Shown here: one piece after another, positions 36,534 through 45,524 of the stretch
How the letters are laid out: every line of letters begins with the position of its first letter
How positions within the stretch are numbered: position 1 is the stretch's first letter
Assembly (NCBI RefSeq): GCF_004331955.1
Contig: NZ_CP036532.1
Location: forward strand, 496,001 to 560,000
Source of the DNA: Roseitalea porphyridii
GTDB taxonomy: Bacteria; Pseudomonadota; Alphaproteobacteria; Rhizobiales; Rhizobiaceae
Direction of reading: 5' to 3'
Length of the DNA: 64,000 bases
The notes under the pieces: model-generated
The model's database searches: none
Told to the model about the DNA's origin: nothing
What the model saw: the letters and a program-made list of their open reading frames with translations, nothing else
Program-made: the position numbers and the translations under genes

Positions 36534-37862
36534 ATGGTTTTCAACGGAATCACACTCAACGAGAAGGAGGTGCGAGATGCGCGCGCCCGCATTTCTCGTC
36601 TCTCCGAGGCACTTAGCTCGGAGCACGCGCTGGAGCCGATTGTGGCAGGCCTACCGCCCGAGGTGGTTTCTCAAGTCTCGCGCATGATGAAGGCCGAGCG
36701 CAACCGCCTGACCCAAGCGGTCGAGGCCTACGAACAGGCCAAGGATACCAAACGGCCGACCGCGCTTAAAGCACTGGTTAACCACGACCTTGGCCTAATG
36801 CTTATTGTGGCTCGGATCGCCAATGGCTTCTCTCAAAAGGACCTGGCGTGGCGCCTTGGGGTGAAGGAGCAGCAGGTTCAGCGTTGGGAGGCCGAGCGCT
36901 ATGCGCAAATCAGCCTCAAGAACTACCATCGGGTGGCGGCTCTGCTCGGAGTCCGGCCTTGGGCTGACATTTCCGACCAACCGGAGTTCCGCGGTCTGGA
37001 CAAGGTCATTGACGGCGTGTCGAAGGCCGAGATCAAGAAGATCCTGAGGCACGGGCGCGATAATGGGTGGTTTGCCGAGGACTTCAATGAGGGAGAGCTT
37101 CGCCGCTATATCGCCGAGAACAGAATCGACTTCGGCAGCCCCGGCCTTCTCCGCACCGGCCTGAATGTTGTGGACCATTCCGAAGATGTCATGCTCCACG
37201 CTTGGCGCGCTAGGGTGACTGCCAGGGCGCGGGAAGCTTTTTCGGGCGTCGAAGAAGACTATGAACCGCTCGAACTCAACTGGATGCCAGAACTGGTTCG
37301 TCTGAGCCGCGAAGCCGACGGGCCGCTGAGGGCGATGACAATGCTCGCCAATCACGGCATCGTCCTTATCGTGGAGCCGCAGGTTCCAGGCCTCAAGATC
37401 GACGGCGCGGCGTTCGTCGTGGACGGAAGGCCGGTCATCGGAATGACCTTGCGGACGGACACTGTGGACAACTTCTGGTTCACGTTGATGCACGAACTCG
37501 CCCACGTCACACTTCACTATTCCACCGGTCTGGCCGTGGGCTTCTATGATCAGACGGACCAAGGGACATCGGTTGATGAGCAGGAAGAGGAAGCAAACCG
37601 CTTCGCCTCCAACTTGCTCATACCGGAAGAGCGCTGGCGGCGTTCGATGGCCCGTATCGCGAAGTCGGCTACGGTGATCGAGCGCTTCGCCAACGAGCTA
37701 AGTATCCATCCGGCGATCGTGTTTGGGCGGGTACGCAAGGAACGGGACGATTGGTCTTTGTTCGCAGACAAGATTGGGAGGAACGCCGTGAGAAAGCTCT
37801 TTGTAGGCGATGCCCAGAAAGGAAAGAGTGATGTTCCTGTACTACCCAGCCGTCAGGGCTAA
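36534..37862 (+). CDS. XRE-HTH fused to an ImmA/IrrE zinc metallopeptidase
   Basis: A 442-residue protein. Residues about 88-140 form an XRE-type HTH (ANGFSQKDLAWRLGVKEQ, then QVQRWEAERYAQISLKNY). The C-terminal ImmA/IrrE peptidase has HELAH at 320-324 and the third-ligand segment EEEANRFASNLLIP near 355, so the active site looks intact. Codon third positions contain many more A/T than in flanking genes, indicating foreign origin. It overlaps the Beta-family gene by 32 bases, so the two are translationally coupled. ImmA proteases cleave repressors in mobile elements and some antiphage or toxin-antitoxin systems. A sensor/regulator role for the pair is inferred. Confidence 0.85.
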   Translation: MVFNGITLNEKEVRDARARISRLSEALSSEHALEPIVAGLPPEVVSQVSRMMKAERNRLTQAVEAYEQAKDTKRPTALKALVNHDLGLMLIVARIANGFSQKDLAWRLGVKEQQVQRWEAERYAQISLKNYHRVAALLGVRPWADISDQPEFRGLDKVIDGVSKAEIKKILRHGRDNGWFAEDFNEGELRRYIAENRIDFGSPGLLRTGLNVVDHSEDVMLHAWRARVTARAREAFSGVEEDYEPLELNWMPELVRLSREADGPLRAMTMLANHGIVLIVEPQVPGLKIDGAAFVVDGRPVIGMTLRTDTVDNFWFTLMHELAHVTLHYSTGLAVGFYDQTDQGTSVDEQEEEANRFASNLLIPEERWRRSMARIAKSATVIERFANELSIHPAIVFGRVRKERDDWSLFADKIGRNAVRKLFVGDAQKGKSDVPVLPSRQG

Positions 37863-38922
37863 GCCGGGCGAATTTGCGGCCTGCGGCAGGCTGCCACCTC
37901 GCTATCAGCGGTACGTCTGCCCTCGCTTCGTGGTGCCACCTCCCACCGAGGCTGACCCCGAAAAAGGGCGCGTGCCCACACTGGACGAGATCGCCTACAT
38001 GATGGGGGATCGCCTCGGTAAGAGCTGGCCCCACCGGCGCGCGTTCCTTGATCCGCAGTTTGCGGCGGAGGCCTTGGGTGACGAGGGGGTGACGACGCTC
38101 TTCCGGATTGCTACTCGGGCCAACTCCCGCCTGCTTCCCGTCCTAACCATTTCCGATTTGTCCAATCCGGCACGACGGGCACTCATTCGGGATGGCGATG
38201 TAAGGGCGGGTATCTACATGGACTTCGAACAAGTCGATCCCGCCGCACTGGTTGAGACAGTGGGAGAGGCGGGTCTCCGACCCGCGCAGTGTATTCTCTT
38301 CGTAGACTTCACTGGCGCGCCCCTTGGCGTAGACTTCGCGACAAACATCGGTGGGATCTTTGATCAACTGGGCGGCGTGGCGCAGTGGAACAAGATCGTC
38401 TACCAGGCCTCGGCGTACCCGGAAAAGCTACCGGTCGGCGCCAACGAGCGGACGTTGATCGCCAGGGCGGAGTGGACCACTTTCCAAGCCGCACTAGAGG
38501 AGACTGGCGTGCAGCCGGATCGACTGGCCTACGGAGATTTCGGTGCGGATTGCGGGCGAATGGTGTTCCCAAACGGCAAGGGCGGCGGACGGCCGAGGCC
38601 TCACCTGCGCTACACCGGAAAGACGCACACACTGGTAGTGAGGGGCAGCGACTCCGGGGCATTCACGCCAACCATGCGTGAGGTCTGCAAGCAGATCATA
38701 GAGAGCGAGCACTACTGCGGCCGCCGCTTCTCCTATGCGGACGATCGCATCTGGCGCAATGCGAAGGGTATGACCGACACTTGCGGAGACGCCACAGGCT
38801 GGCGGGAGCTAAATACTGCGCACCACCTCGTAAGGGTCGTGCGGGACCTTGGCGCAATGTCGGGAATTGAGTTTGAGGACGACGCCCTTGCGGAGTACTC
38901 GGAGCAGGACAGCTTGTTCTAG
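37831..38922 (+). CDS. Beta-family protein
   Basis: A 363-residue protein of the Beta_protein family found in phages and bacterial defence-like islands. Family marks are the N terminus FLYYPAVRAKPGEFAAC, the central AYGDFGADCGRMVF, HLRYTGKTHTLVVRG, then CKQIIESEHYCGRRFSYADDRIW and HHLVRVVRDL. The ATG is chosen because AGGAAAGAG lies just before it and MFLYYP matches the family's usual beginning; the start is inside the upstream gene. No function is established for the family, and no nuclease or membrane motif is evident. Codon use is low-G/C like its partner. Together they look like a compact imported two-gene system. Confidence 0.82.
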   Translation: MFLYYPAVRAKPGEFAACGRLPPRYQRYVCPRFVVPPPTEADPEKGRVPTLDEIAYMMGDRLGKSWPHRRAFLDPQFAAEALGDEGVTTLFRIATRANSRLLPVLTISDLSNPARRALIRDGDVRAGIYMDFEQVDPAALVETVGEAGLRPAQCILFVDFTGAPLGVDFATNIGGIFDQLGGVAQWNKIVYQASAYPEKLPVGANERTLIARAEWTTFQAALEETGVQPDRLAYGDFGADCGRMVFPNGKGGGRPRPHLRYTGKTHTLVVRGSDSGAFTPTMREVCKQIIESEHYCGRRFSYADDRIWRNAKGMTDTCGDATGWRELNTAHHLVRVVRDLGAMSGIEFEDDALAEYSEQDSLF

Positions 38923-39077
38923 GGATCAGCCCCGCACAACCACGGCAAACGTCCACATTCGGCGTGAGTGCCTGACCCGCTTGTTCCCGCAGCCGATGTC
39001 CGCTTGCCGCCCACCGCCACCCATGACGCCCTATCCCACCCCTTCCCTTCCCCCATGCCCTGTGCCACCACCGGCGC

Positions 39078-40853
39078 ATGATCATGACCGGTGACCAGAT
39101 CTTACTGTTCGCGCTGTTCGGCGTTCTGTTCGCCTTCCTGGTCTGGGGGCGGGTGCGCTACGATCTGGTCGCCTTCACCGCGCTGCTGATCGCCGTCTTT
39201 GCCGGCCATGTCGAACCGGACGCCGCGTTCGCCGGCTTCGGCCATCCCGCCGTCGTCATCATCGCGCTGGTGCTGATCGTCTCGCGGGGGCTGGTCAATT
39301 CCGGCGCGGTCGAACTGATCGCCCGGTTCGTCGTCGCGCCCGACCGGCCGGTGCCGGTGCACATCTCGGTGATGGCCGTGGTCGGCGCGGCGTTGTCGGC
39401 GGTGATCAACAATGTCGCCGCGCTCGCGCTTTTGATGACGCTCGACATGGACGTCGCCAGGAAGGCCAAGCGCGCCGTCTCGATGACGCTGATGCCGCTG
39501 TCGTTCGCCACGATCCTCGGCGGCATGATCACGCTGATCGGCACGCCGCCCAACATCGTCATCGCCCAGTACCGGCAGGACGCGCTCGGCGCGCCCTTTT
39601 CCATGTTCGATTTCGCGCCCGTGGGCCTGGTCGTCGCCAGCGTCGGCATCGTCTTCGTGGCGCTGATCGGCTGGCGGCTGATCCCCGGGCGCGAGGGCGG
39701 TCCGTCGCTGGAAGACGATGCCGGGCTCTATCTGGCCGAGGCGCGGGTCCGCGACGGCTCCAGGGCGATCGGTCAGATGGTCCGCGATCTCTACCCCGAG
39801 GCGGCCGACAAGGACGTGCAGATCATCGGGCTGGTGCGCAACCACAAGCGCCTGCCGGGCTTTTCGCGCACCGAGGAGATCCGCAAGGGCGACTTTCTGG
39901 TGCTGGAGGGCGATCCGAAATCGATCGAGGCCTTCATGGGCGCCGCCGAACTCGATTTCTCCGGCTCCGAAAAGCACCAGGGCGGCCTGCGCGGCGCCAA
40001 CCTGACGCTGATCGAGGCGATCGTGCCCGACACGGCGCGCATCGTGAACCGCTCGGCGATGGATGTGCGCCTGCTCTACCGGCACGGGGTGACGCTGCTG
40101 GGCGTTTCGCGCGGCGGCAGGCGGTTCAGGGACCGGGTGCGCAAGCTGGCGATCAGGCCCGGCGACGTGCTGCTGCTGCTCGGCCCCGACGACCGGATGG
40201 AGCAGGTGGCGCAATGGCTCGGCGTCTATCCGCTGGCCGACCGCAAGACCGCCGTGATCCAGCGCCGCAAGGCGGCCGCGGCCATCGCCGCGTTCGGCAT
40301 CGCCATCGCGCTGGCGGTGCTCGGCGTCACCTCGCTCGCGGTCGCGCTGGGGGCGTGCGTCGTCGCCTATGTGGCGCTGGGGCTTCTGGGCGGCGAGGAG
40401 TTCTACGCCACCATCGAATGGAAGGTGATCGTGCTGCTGGCCTCGCTGATCCCGCTGTCGGCGACGCTCGAGGCCTCTGGCGGTACCGAACTGATCGCGA
40501 ACGCCATCGTCGACGGCACCGATGGCTGGCCGGCCTGGGCGATCCTGCTGGTGCTGATGGTCGTCACCATGACGATGAGCGACTTCCTCAACAACGTCGC
40601 CACCGCGCTGATCGCCGCGCCGATCGGCGTGTCGGTGGCGCAGTCGCTGGGCGCCAGCCCCGACCCGTTCCTGATGGGCGTCGCCGTGGCCGCCTCCTGC
40701 GCGTTCCTGACGCCGATCGGCCACAAGAACAACACTATCATCATGGGGCCGGGCGGCTACCAGTTCGGCGACTATTGGCGCATGGGCCTGGCGCTCGAGG
40801 TCATCGTCATCGCCGTGTCCGTGCCGATGATCCTGTGGGTGTGGCCCCTGTGA
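39078..40853 (+). CDS. SLC13-family permease with two RCK_C domains
   Basis: A 591-residue inner-membrane transporter of the DASS/SLC13 group. About 12 helices are split in two halves, each with the substrate-site motif: VINNVAALALLM and GTPPNIVIAQ in the first, SDFLNNVATALIAAPIG and THK-like LTPIGHKNN in the second. Two cytosolic TrkA_C domains (about 210-290 and 310-385: VRNHKRLPGFSRTEEIRKGD, LGVSRGGRRFRDRVRKLAI) lie between, as in sulfate/anion permeases of this type. Substrate is a divalent anion by family, with sulfate or a dicarboxylate likeliest. The gene begins right after the foreign two-gene insert. Confidence 0.88.
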   Translation: MIMTGDQILLFALFGVLFAFLVWGRVRYDLVAFTALLIAVFAGHVEPDAAFAGFGHPAVVIIALVLIVSRGLVNSGAVELIARFVVAPDRPVPVHISVMAVVGAALSAVINNVAALALLMTLDMDVARKAKRAVSMTLMPLSFATILGGMITLIGTPPNIVIAQYRQDALGAPFSMFDFAPVGLVVASVGIVFVALIGWRLIPGREGGPSLEDDAGLYLAEARVRDGSRAIGQMVRDLYPEAADKDVQIIGLVRNHKRLPGFSRTEEIRKGDFLVLEGDPKSIEAFMGAAELDFSGSEKHQGGLRGANLTLIEAIVPDTARIVNRSAMDVRLLYRHGVTLLGVSRGGRRFRDRVRKLAIRPGDVLLLLGPDDRMEQVAQWLGVYPLADRKTAVIQRRKAAAAIAAFGIAIALAVLGVTSLAVALGACVVAYVALGLLGGEEFYATIEWKVIVLLASLIPLSATLEASGGTELIANAIVDGTDGWPAWAILLVLMVVTMTMSDFLNNVATALIAAPIGVSVAQSLGASPDPFLMGVAVAASCAFLTPIGHKNNTIIMGPGGYQFGDYWRMGLALEVIVIAVSVPMILWVWPL

Positions 40854-40896
40854 TGCGTGCGCCCACGCCTCGTCATCGGCCATTCGTGCGCCATGG

Positions 40897-40919
40897 ATAC
40901 CGGGGCCAAGTCCCGGTAT
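40897..40919. repeat. Intergenic palindrome ATACCGGG / CCCGGTAT
   Basis: Eight-base perfect arms with a seven-base spacer, followed by ATGACGGG. It resembles a widespread alphaproteobacterial intergenic element and may also stabilise the 3' end of the permease message. Confidence 0.55.
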
Positions 40920-40975
40920 GACGGGCCGGACGGGGCGGCGCGCCGGCCCGAAACCAGGACAGTGAAGGATCGGCC

Positions 40976-42103
<1,128 letters not shown>

Positions 42104-42820
42104 TCAGGCGCCGGGCGGATCGGGCCATTCGTCCTTGTCTCCGGGCCGGGTGGGAATGGGCCGTTCGTTCGGATTACCGTGGATGTCGACCGCGTCCCGT
42201 CGCCGCCAGCGGAGGTAGAGCCAGCACAGATTGTCGTAGGCAAGCGGTGAGCGGACGCGGATACCGCCGATCAAATGGCGGCAATCGTCGACCAGATTGC
42301 ACATGATACCGCGAACGCTCCGTTGCAGCATCTGTTCATCGAGGTCGCCTTTGCGGACGCCCAGCGCGATGAACTCGTAGAAGTTCAGCAGCTCGATCAG
42401 CGACCGCGCCGATTCGTGCGGCCGAACAGAATTCGCACCGTTGCGCGTCTGTGAAGCGCCGTACCTTCGGGCGATCCAGTCCTTGTAGAAGACGTCCTGG
42501 TACTCGGGAAAGAAGGCCTCGCGGCGCTCCTTGTGCAAACGGAATTCGGCGGAAAGGCGTGACTGCAGCAGCGTGTTGATTGTGTGCTGGCGGCGCTGCT
42601 GGTCTTCGGCGGCGTTGGCATTGTAGATCAGGGTACAGACGGCAACGATGACGCCGAACGATGCCGCAACGGCCGGCAGGATGCCCGGCGCTATGGTGCC
42701 GAAGAAGGTGGCCCAGTCATCGACCTCCCGCCAAAGCGTCGAGACGACCATGGTGATGATCGCAAGCCCGACCAGAAAAACGGAGGTTATCGTCGAGAGT
42801 AGGCCGGGATGGTTCGGCAT
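42104..42820 (-). CDS. Membrane protein, DUF4760-like
   Basis: A 238-residue protein with two N-terminal membrane helices (ITSVFLVGLAIITMVVSTLW and PGILPAVAASFGVIVAVCTLI), a charged coiled region (AEDQQRRQHTINTLLQSRL) and a cytosolic helical domain with NFYEFIALGVRKGDLDEQML, which resembles DUF4760. Function unknown. No Shine-Dalgarno is seen; the ATG follows directly after a T-run that forms the tail of an intrinsic terminator, and a 27-codon peptide gene ends 12 bases upstream. Expression therefore depends on read-through of that terminator or coupling to the peptide. It converges on the KAS-III gene. Confidence 0.75.
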   Translation of the reverse strand: MPNHPGLLSTITSVFLVGLAIITMVVSTLWREVDDWATFFGTIAPGILPAVAASFGVIVAVCTLIYNANAAEDQQRRQHTINTLLQSRLSAEFRLHKERREAFFPEYQDVFYKDWIARRYGASQTRNGANSVRPHESARSLIELLNFYEFIALGVRKGDLDEQMLQRSVRGIMCNLVDDCRHLIGGIRVRSPLAYDNLCWLYLRWRRRDAVDIHGNPNERPIPTRPGDKDEWPDPPGA

Positions 42821-42821
42821 G

Positions 42822-42852
42822 AAAAAAGGGCCTCAGCCGTTGCCGAAGCCCT
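42822..42852 (-). terminator. Intrinsic terminator overlapping the peptide gene (possible attenuator)
   Basis: On the minus strand AGGGCTTC and GAGGCCCT form an eight-base-pair stem (one G-U pair) with a ten-base loop, followed at once by T6. The 5' arm lies in codons of the last EGFGNG repeat, the stop codon is in the 3' arm, and the T-run ends one base before the next gene's ATG. A second copy of the 5' arm sits in the middle repeat and could pair instead. Confidence 0.7.
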
Positions 42853-42916
42853 CTTTGGCTACACCGTTGCCGAAGCCCTCGCGGAGGACCCCGTTGCCGA
42901 AACCTTCAGCATGCAT
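42833..42916 (-). CDS. 27-residue peptide with three EGFGNG repeats
   Basis: A tiny gene: after MHA come three EGFGNG units separated by VLR and VAK, then TGA. AAAGGAG lies seven bases before the ATG, and a promoter with TAAAAT and TTGATC, 17 bases apart, stands upstream. The three repeat units differ only in synonymous third bases (GAA/GAG, GGT/GGC, GGG/GGT/GGC), which argues for selection on the peptide. One third of the residues are Gly. It ends 12 bases before the membrane-protein gene, with a terminator hairpin overlapping its 3' end. Possible roles: leader peptide of an attenuator, a bioactive peptide, or a small partner of the membrane protein. No family recognised. Confidence 0.72.
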   Translation of the reverse strand: MHAEGFGNGVLREGFGNGVAKEGFGNG

Positions 42917-42945
42917 GGGACAACTCCTTTGCTCTTGACGCTGGC

Positions 42946-42974
42946 ATTTTACCATTTGGCGGCCCGGCGATCAA
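42946..42974 (-). promoter_or_regulatory. Sigma-70-like promoter of the EGFGNG peptide gene
   Basis: On the minus strand TTGATC (-35) and TAAAAT (-10) are separated by 17 bases, with the ribosome site AAAGGAG about 15 bases after the -10 box. This is one of few near-consensus promoters in the window. Confidence 0.6.
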
Positions 42975-43038
42975 CGACGGGCTCATCCGTCAAGACATAA
43001 CCACCCTATACGTGCTCACCCTACGTGACGATTTCAAG

Positions 43039-43068
43039 GTGACGTGGCCCTTCGCGGGGCCACGTCAC
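43039..43068. terminator. Strong 12-base-pair hairpin after the BCCT gene
   Basis: GTGACGTGGCCC / GGGCCACGTCAC with a six-base loop, about 25 bases after the BCCT stop on its transcribed strand. There is no T-run, so it may stop transcription with Rho or protect the 3' end. Confidence 0.5.
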
Positions 43069-43092
43069 TGGTCCGGAAGGCTCCGGGCGGCC

Positions 43093-44730
43093 TCAGTCCC
43101 TGGGCTCGTCCATCAGCCCCTTGACGATGGCAAAGCACGCAAGGAGCAGCACGATGGTGAACGGAAAGCCCGTCGAGACCGCCATCGCCTGAAGCGCGCC
43201 AAGGCCCCCGCCGAGCAGCAGCGCGATCGCCACCAGCCCCTCGAACGTGCACCAGAACACCCGCTGGGGCAGGGGCGCGTCGACCTTGCCGCCGGCGGTG
43301 ATCGTGTCGATCACCAAGGAACCCGAGTCCGACGAGGTCACGAAGAAGACGATCACCAGCACGATCGCCACGAACGAGGTGATCGAGGCCAGCGGGAACT
43401 GCGAGAGCATGACGAACAGCTTGAAGTCCTGCCCGGCCTCGGCGACGCCCTGGAAACCGTCATTGACGATCTGGTGGATGGCGGTGCCGCCGAAGGCCGT
43501 CATCCACAGCACGCAGACCGCCGACGGGATCAAGAGCACGCAGACGATGAACTCGCGCACCGACCGGCCGCGCGAGACGCGGGCGATGAACATGCCCACG
43601 AACGGCGACCAGGAGATCCACCAGGCCCAGTAGAAGGCCGTCCAGCCCTGCCGGAAATTGTCGTCCTCGCGGCCGATCGGGTTCGACAGCGCCGGCAGAT
43701 CGGTGATGTAGGCGCCCAGATTGGCGAAGAAGCCGGTCAGGATGGCGACCGTCGGCCCCACCGCCAGCACGAACAGCAGCAAGAGCAGCGCCAGCATCAT
43801 GTTGATCTCGGACAGCCGCTTGACGCCGGCATCGAGGCCCGCGACGACCGAGACCAGCGCCACCGCCGTGATGCCCAGGATCAGGAACACCTGGAAGCCG
43901 TCGGTGTTGGGCACGCCATAGAGGAACTCGAGGCCCGCGCTCGCCTGCGAGGCGCCGAAGCCGAGCGATGTCGCCAGCCCGAACAGCGTGGCGAACACGG
44001 CGAGCGTGTCGATGATGTGGCCGGTCCAGCCCCAGACCCGGTCGCCGAAGATCGGGTAGAACACCGAGCGGATCGTCAGCGGCAGGCCCTTGTTGTAGGA
44101 AAACAGCGCCAGCGCCAGCGCGACGATCGCGTAGATCGCCCAGGGGTGCAGGCCCCAGTGGAAGATCGTCGCGGCCATGCCGAGCCGCGCCGCCTCGGTC
44201 TCGTCGCCCGCCGCCGCGCCGAGCGGCGCCCAGTCGGTGCGGACCCCTTCCTCGACGGCGGTGCCGCCCAGCGAGGAGGTGAAGTGCGAGATCGGCTCGG
44301 AGACGCCGAAATACATCAGGCCGATGCCCATGCCGGCTGCGAACAGCATCGCGAACCAGCCCATGTAGGAATAGTCCGGCGTCGCGTCGCGGCCGCCAAG
44401 GCGCACCCTGCCCAGCGGCGTGACGATCAGCACCAGGCACAGGATGACGAACACGTTGGCCGCCGACAGGAAGAACCAGTCGAGCTTGGCCGTCAGCCAG
44501 TTGCGCAGCCCGTTGAACAGCGGATCGACCTGGTCCTGGAACGCCAGCGTCAGGATGACGAAGGCGACGACCGTCAGTCCGGAGATCACGAAGACCGGGT
44601 TGTGGATGTCGAGCCCGAACGGGCCGATCTTCGTCTCGATATTGTCCTGGCCGACCTCGTAGTCGGTGTCGATGATGTTCGCCGGCCCCTCGGGCTGCGG
44701 CAAACCGGTAGAGAGTGTCTCGTCGCTCAT
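43093..44730 (-). CDS. BCCT-family betaine/choline/carnitine transporter
   Basis: A 545-residue inner-membrane symporter with 12 helices. The Gly-rich unwound helix is FAAGMGIGLMYFGVSEP, and the aromatic substrate box is in WGLHPWAIYAIVALALALFSY and FYWAWWISWSPFVGMFIARVSRGRSVRE, the most diagnostic BCCT segment. It imports a quaternary-ammonium osmolyte with Na+ or H+. The N terminus (about 35 residues before the first helix) is short, so strong osmosensing as in BetP is not expected. The ATG giving MSDETLSTG is used. The universal stress protein gene lies 49 bases upstream on the same strand and may share its transcript. Confidence 0.93.
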   Translation of the reverse strand: MSDETLSTGLPQPEGPANIIDTDYEVGQDNIETKIGPFGLDIHNPVFVISGLTVVAFVILTLAFQDQVDPLFNGLRNWLTAKLDWFFLSAANVFVILCLVLIVTPLGRVRLGGRDATPDYSYMGWFAMLFAAGMGIGLMYFGVSEPISHFTSSLGGTAVEEGVRTDWAPLGAAAGDETEAARLGMAATIFHWGLHPWAIYAIVALALALFSYNKGLPLTIRSVFYPIFGDRVWGWTGHIIDTLAVFATLFGLATSLGFGASQASAGLEFLYGVPNTDGFQVFLILGITAVALVSVVAGLDAGVKRLSEINMMLALLLLLFVLAVGPTVAILTGFFANLGAYITDLPALSNPIGREDDNFRQGWTAFYWAWWISWSPFVGMFIARVSRGRSVREFIVCVLLIPSAVCVLWMTAFGGTAIHQIVNDGFQGVAEAGQDFKLFVMLSQFPLASITSFVAIVLVIVFFVTSSDSGSLVIDTITAGGKVDAPLPQRVFWCTFEGLVAIALLLGGGLGALQAMAVSTGFPFTIVLLLACFAIVKGLMDEPRD

Positions 44731-44779
44731 GGCACGTTTCTCCCAGATGTCTGTCTTGATGTCGCTTCGGGCGGGCGCG

Positions 44780-45202
44780 TCAGCGCACCACGAACACCGA
44801 AGCCTTTGCCTGCTTGGCCATGGCGCCGCCATGCGACGGCCAGATGTGCCAGAATTGGTCGACGAAGCCCGGCTCGTGCGAGGCCATGACGACCAGATCG
44901 GCATTGGTCTCCTCGACCGCCTCGAGCAGGCTCTTGTCCAGGTCGGTCGCCGGATCGTGGCTGACGACGACATGCGCGGTCACCTGCTGGCCATGCGACT
45001 TGCCCTGCTCGTCGGCGAACTGCTGCAGCTTCTGCTCGTATTCCTGCGGATTGTGTCCGCCCGGACCCGGTGTGGCGGCAGTCACGCTGATGTATGTCAC
45101 ATCGGCGCCATAAAGCTTGGCCATGTCGGCGGCGACATTGATGGCTTTGTCAAGCTTGTCGGTATGTGCCAGATCCACCGGCACGGCGATTTTCTTGTAC
45201 AA
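44780..45202 (-). CDS. Universal stress protein (UspA family)
   Basis: A 140-residue cytoplasmic protein with one Usp domain: KKIAVPVDLAHTDKLDKAINVA at the start, DLVVMASHEPGFVDQFW in the middle, and the C-terminal KQAKASVFVVR strand. The usual ATP-loop G-2x-G-9x-G is not clear (HEPGFVDQFWHIWPSHGGAMA is found instead), so it may belong to the non-ATP-binding class. Start is TTG, chosen because GGGAGG lies five bases before it and no ATG is available. It precedes the BCCT transporter, a pairing seen for osmolyte carriers. Confidence 0.85.
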   Translation of the reverse strand: MYKKIAVPVDLAHTDKLDKAINVAADMAKLYGADVTYISVTAATPGPGGHNPQEYEQKLQQFADEQGKSHGQQVTAHVVVSHDPATDLDKSLLEAVEETNADLVVMASHEPGFVDQFWHIWPSHGGAMAKQAKASVFVVR

Positions 45203-45263
45203 CTTGCCCTCCCGTCTTGTTTTGTGCTGCGCGCCGCCGCTCCGGCGGACACACGTTGCCGAT

Positions 45264-45280
45264 TGTGACCGTCGGTCACA
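45264..45280. promoter_or_regulatory. Inverted repeat TGTGACC-GTC-GGTCACA
   Basis: Perfect seven-base arms 62 bases upstream of the usp start. It is CRP/FNR-like in its TGTGA and TCACA ends but has a spacer of seven rather than six bases between them. Candidate operator for the stress gene. Confidence 0.45.
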
Positions 45281-45463
45281 GGCAAAATCATCCCCGGTGC
45301 GCAATGATGAGGCGCAATTGGGACAAACCGGCTCGCTTTTCGGGGCGTCCCGTTCCGGATGCGCACAGCGCGGGGACGCACGTAACCGCCCCGATGCGAC
45401 AGGACGCCCCGGGCGGATGCTCAAAGGGCTAGCGCGTCGCCGGCACCGGCGCAACCGCGCGCC

Positions 45464-45480
45464 TGCCCAAAAATTGGGCA
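45464..45480. promoter_or_regulatory. Inverted repeat TGCCCAA-AAA-TTGGGCA
   Basis: Perfect seven-base arms 44 bases before the ATP-grasp gene. Near-identical in arms and upstream context to the element at 7320-7334 before rsmE. Confidence 0.45.
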
Positions 45481-45524
45481 ATGCTTCGACTTGCATAGAA
45501 ATTCCAAGGCCCTAAGCTGACCGG

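Larger units (their letters stand above)
45203..45524. promoter_or_regulatory. Divergent promoter region between usp and the ATP-grasp cluster
   Basis: 322 bases without a supported gene. It holds two perfect inverted repeats: TGTGACC-GTC-GGTCACA at 45264-45280 and TGCCCAA-AAA-TTGGGCA at 45464-45480. Both strands should carry promoters here. Confidence 0.6.

Noticed and set aside
36350-38930. The foreign insert as a prophage or insertion sequence
   Set aside because: No transposase, integrase, terminal repeats or phage structural genes are visible; only two genes are present.
42833-42916. The threefold repeat as a CRISPR-like or iteron DNA array
   Set aside because: Only three units, spacers of nine bases, and differences confined to synonymous third positions; a translated peptide explains it better.
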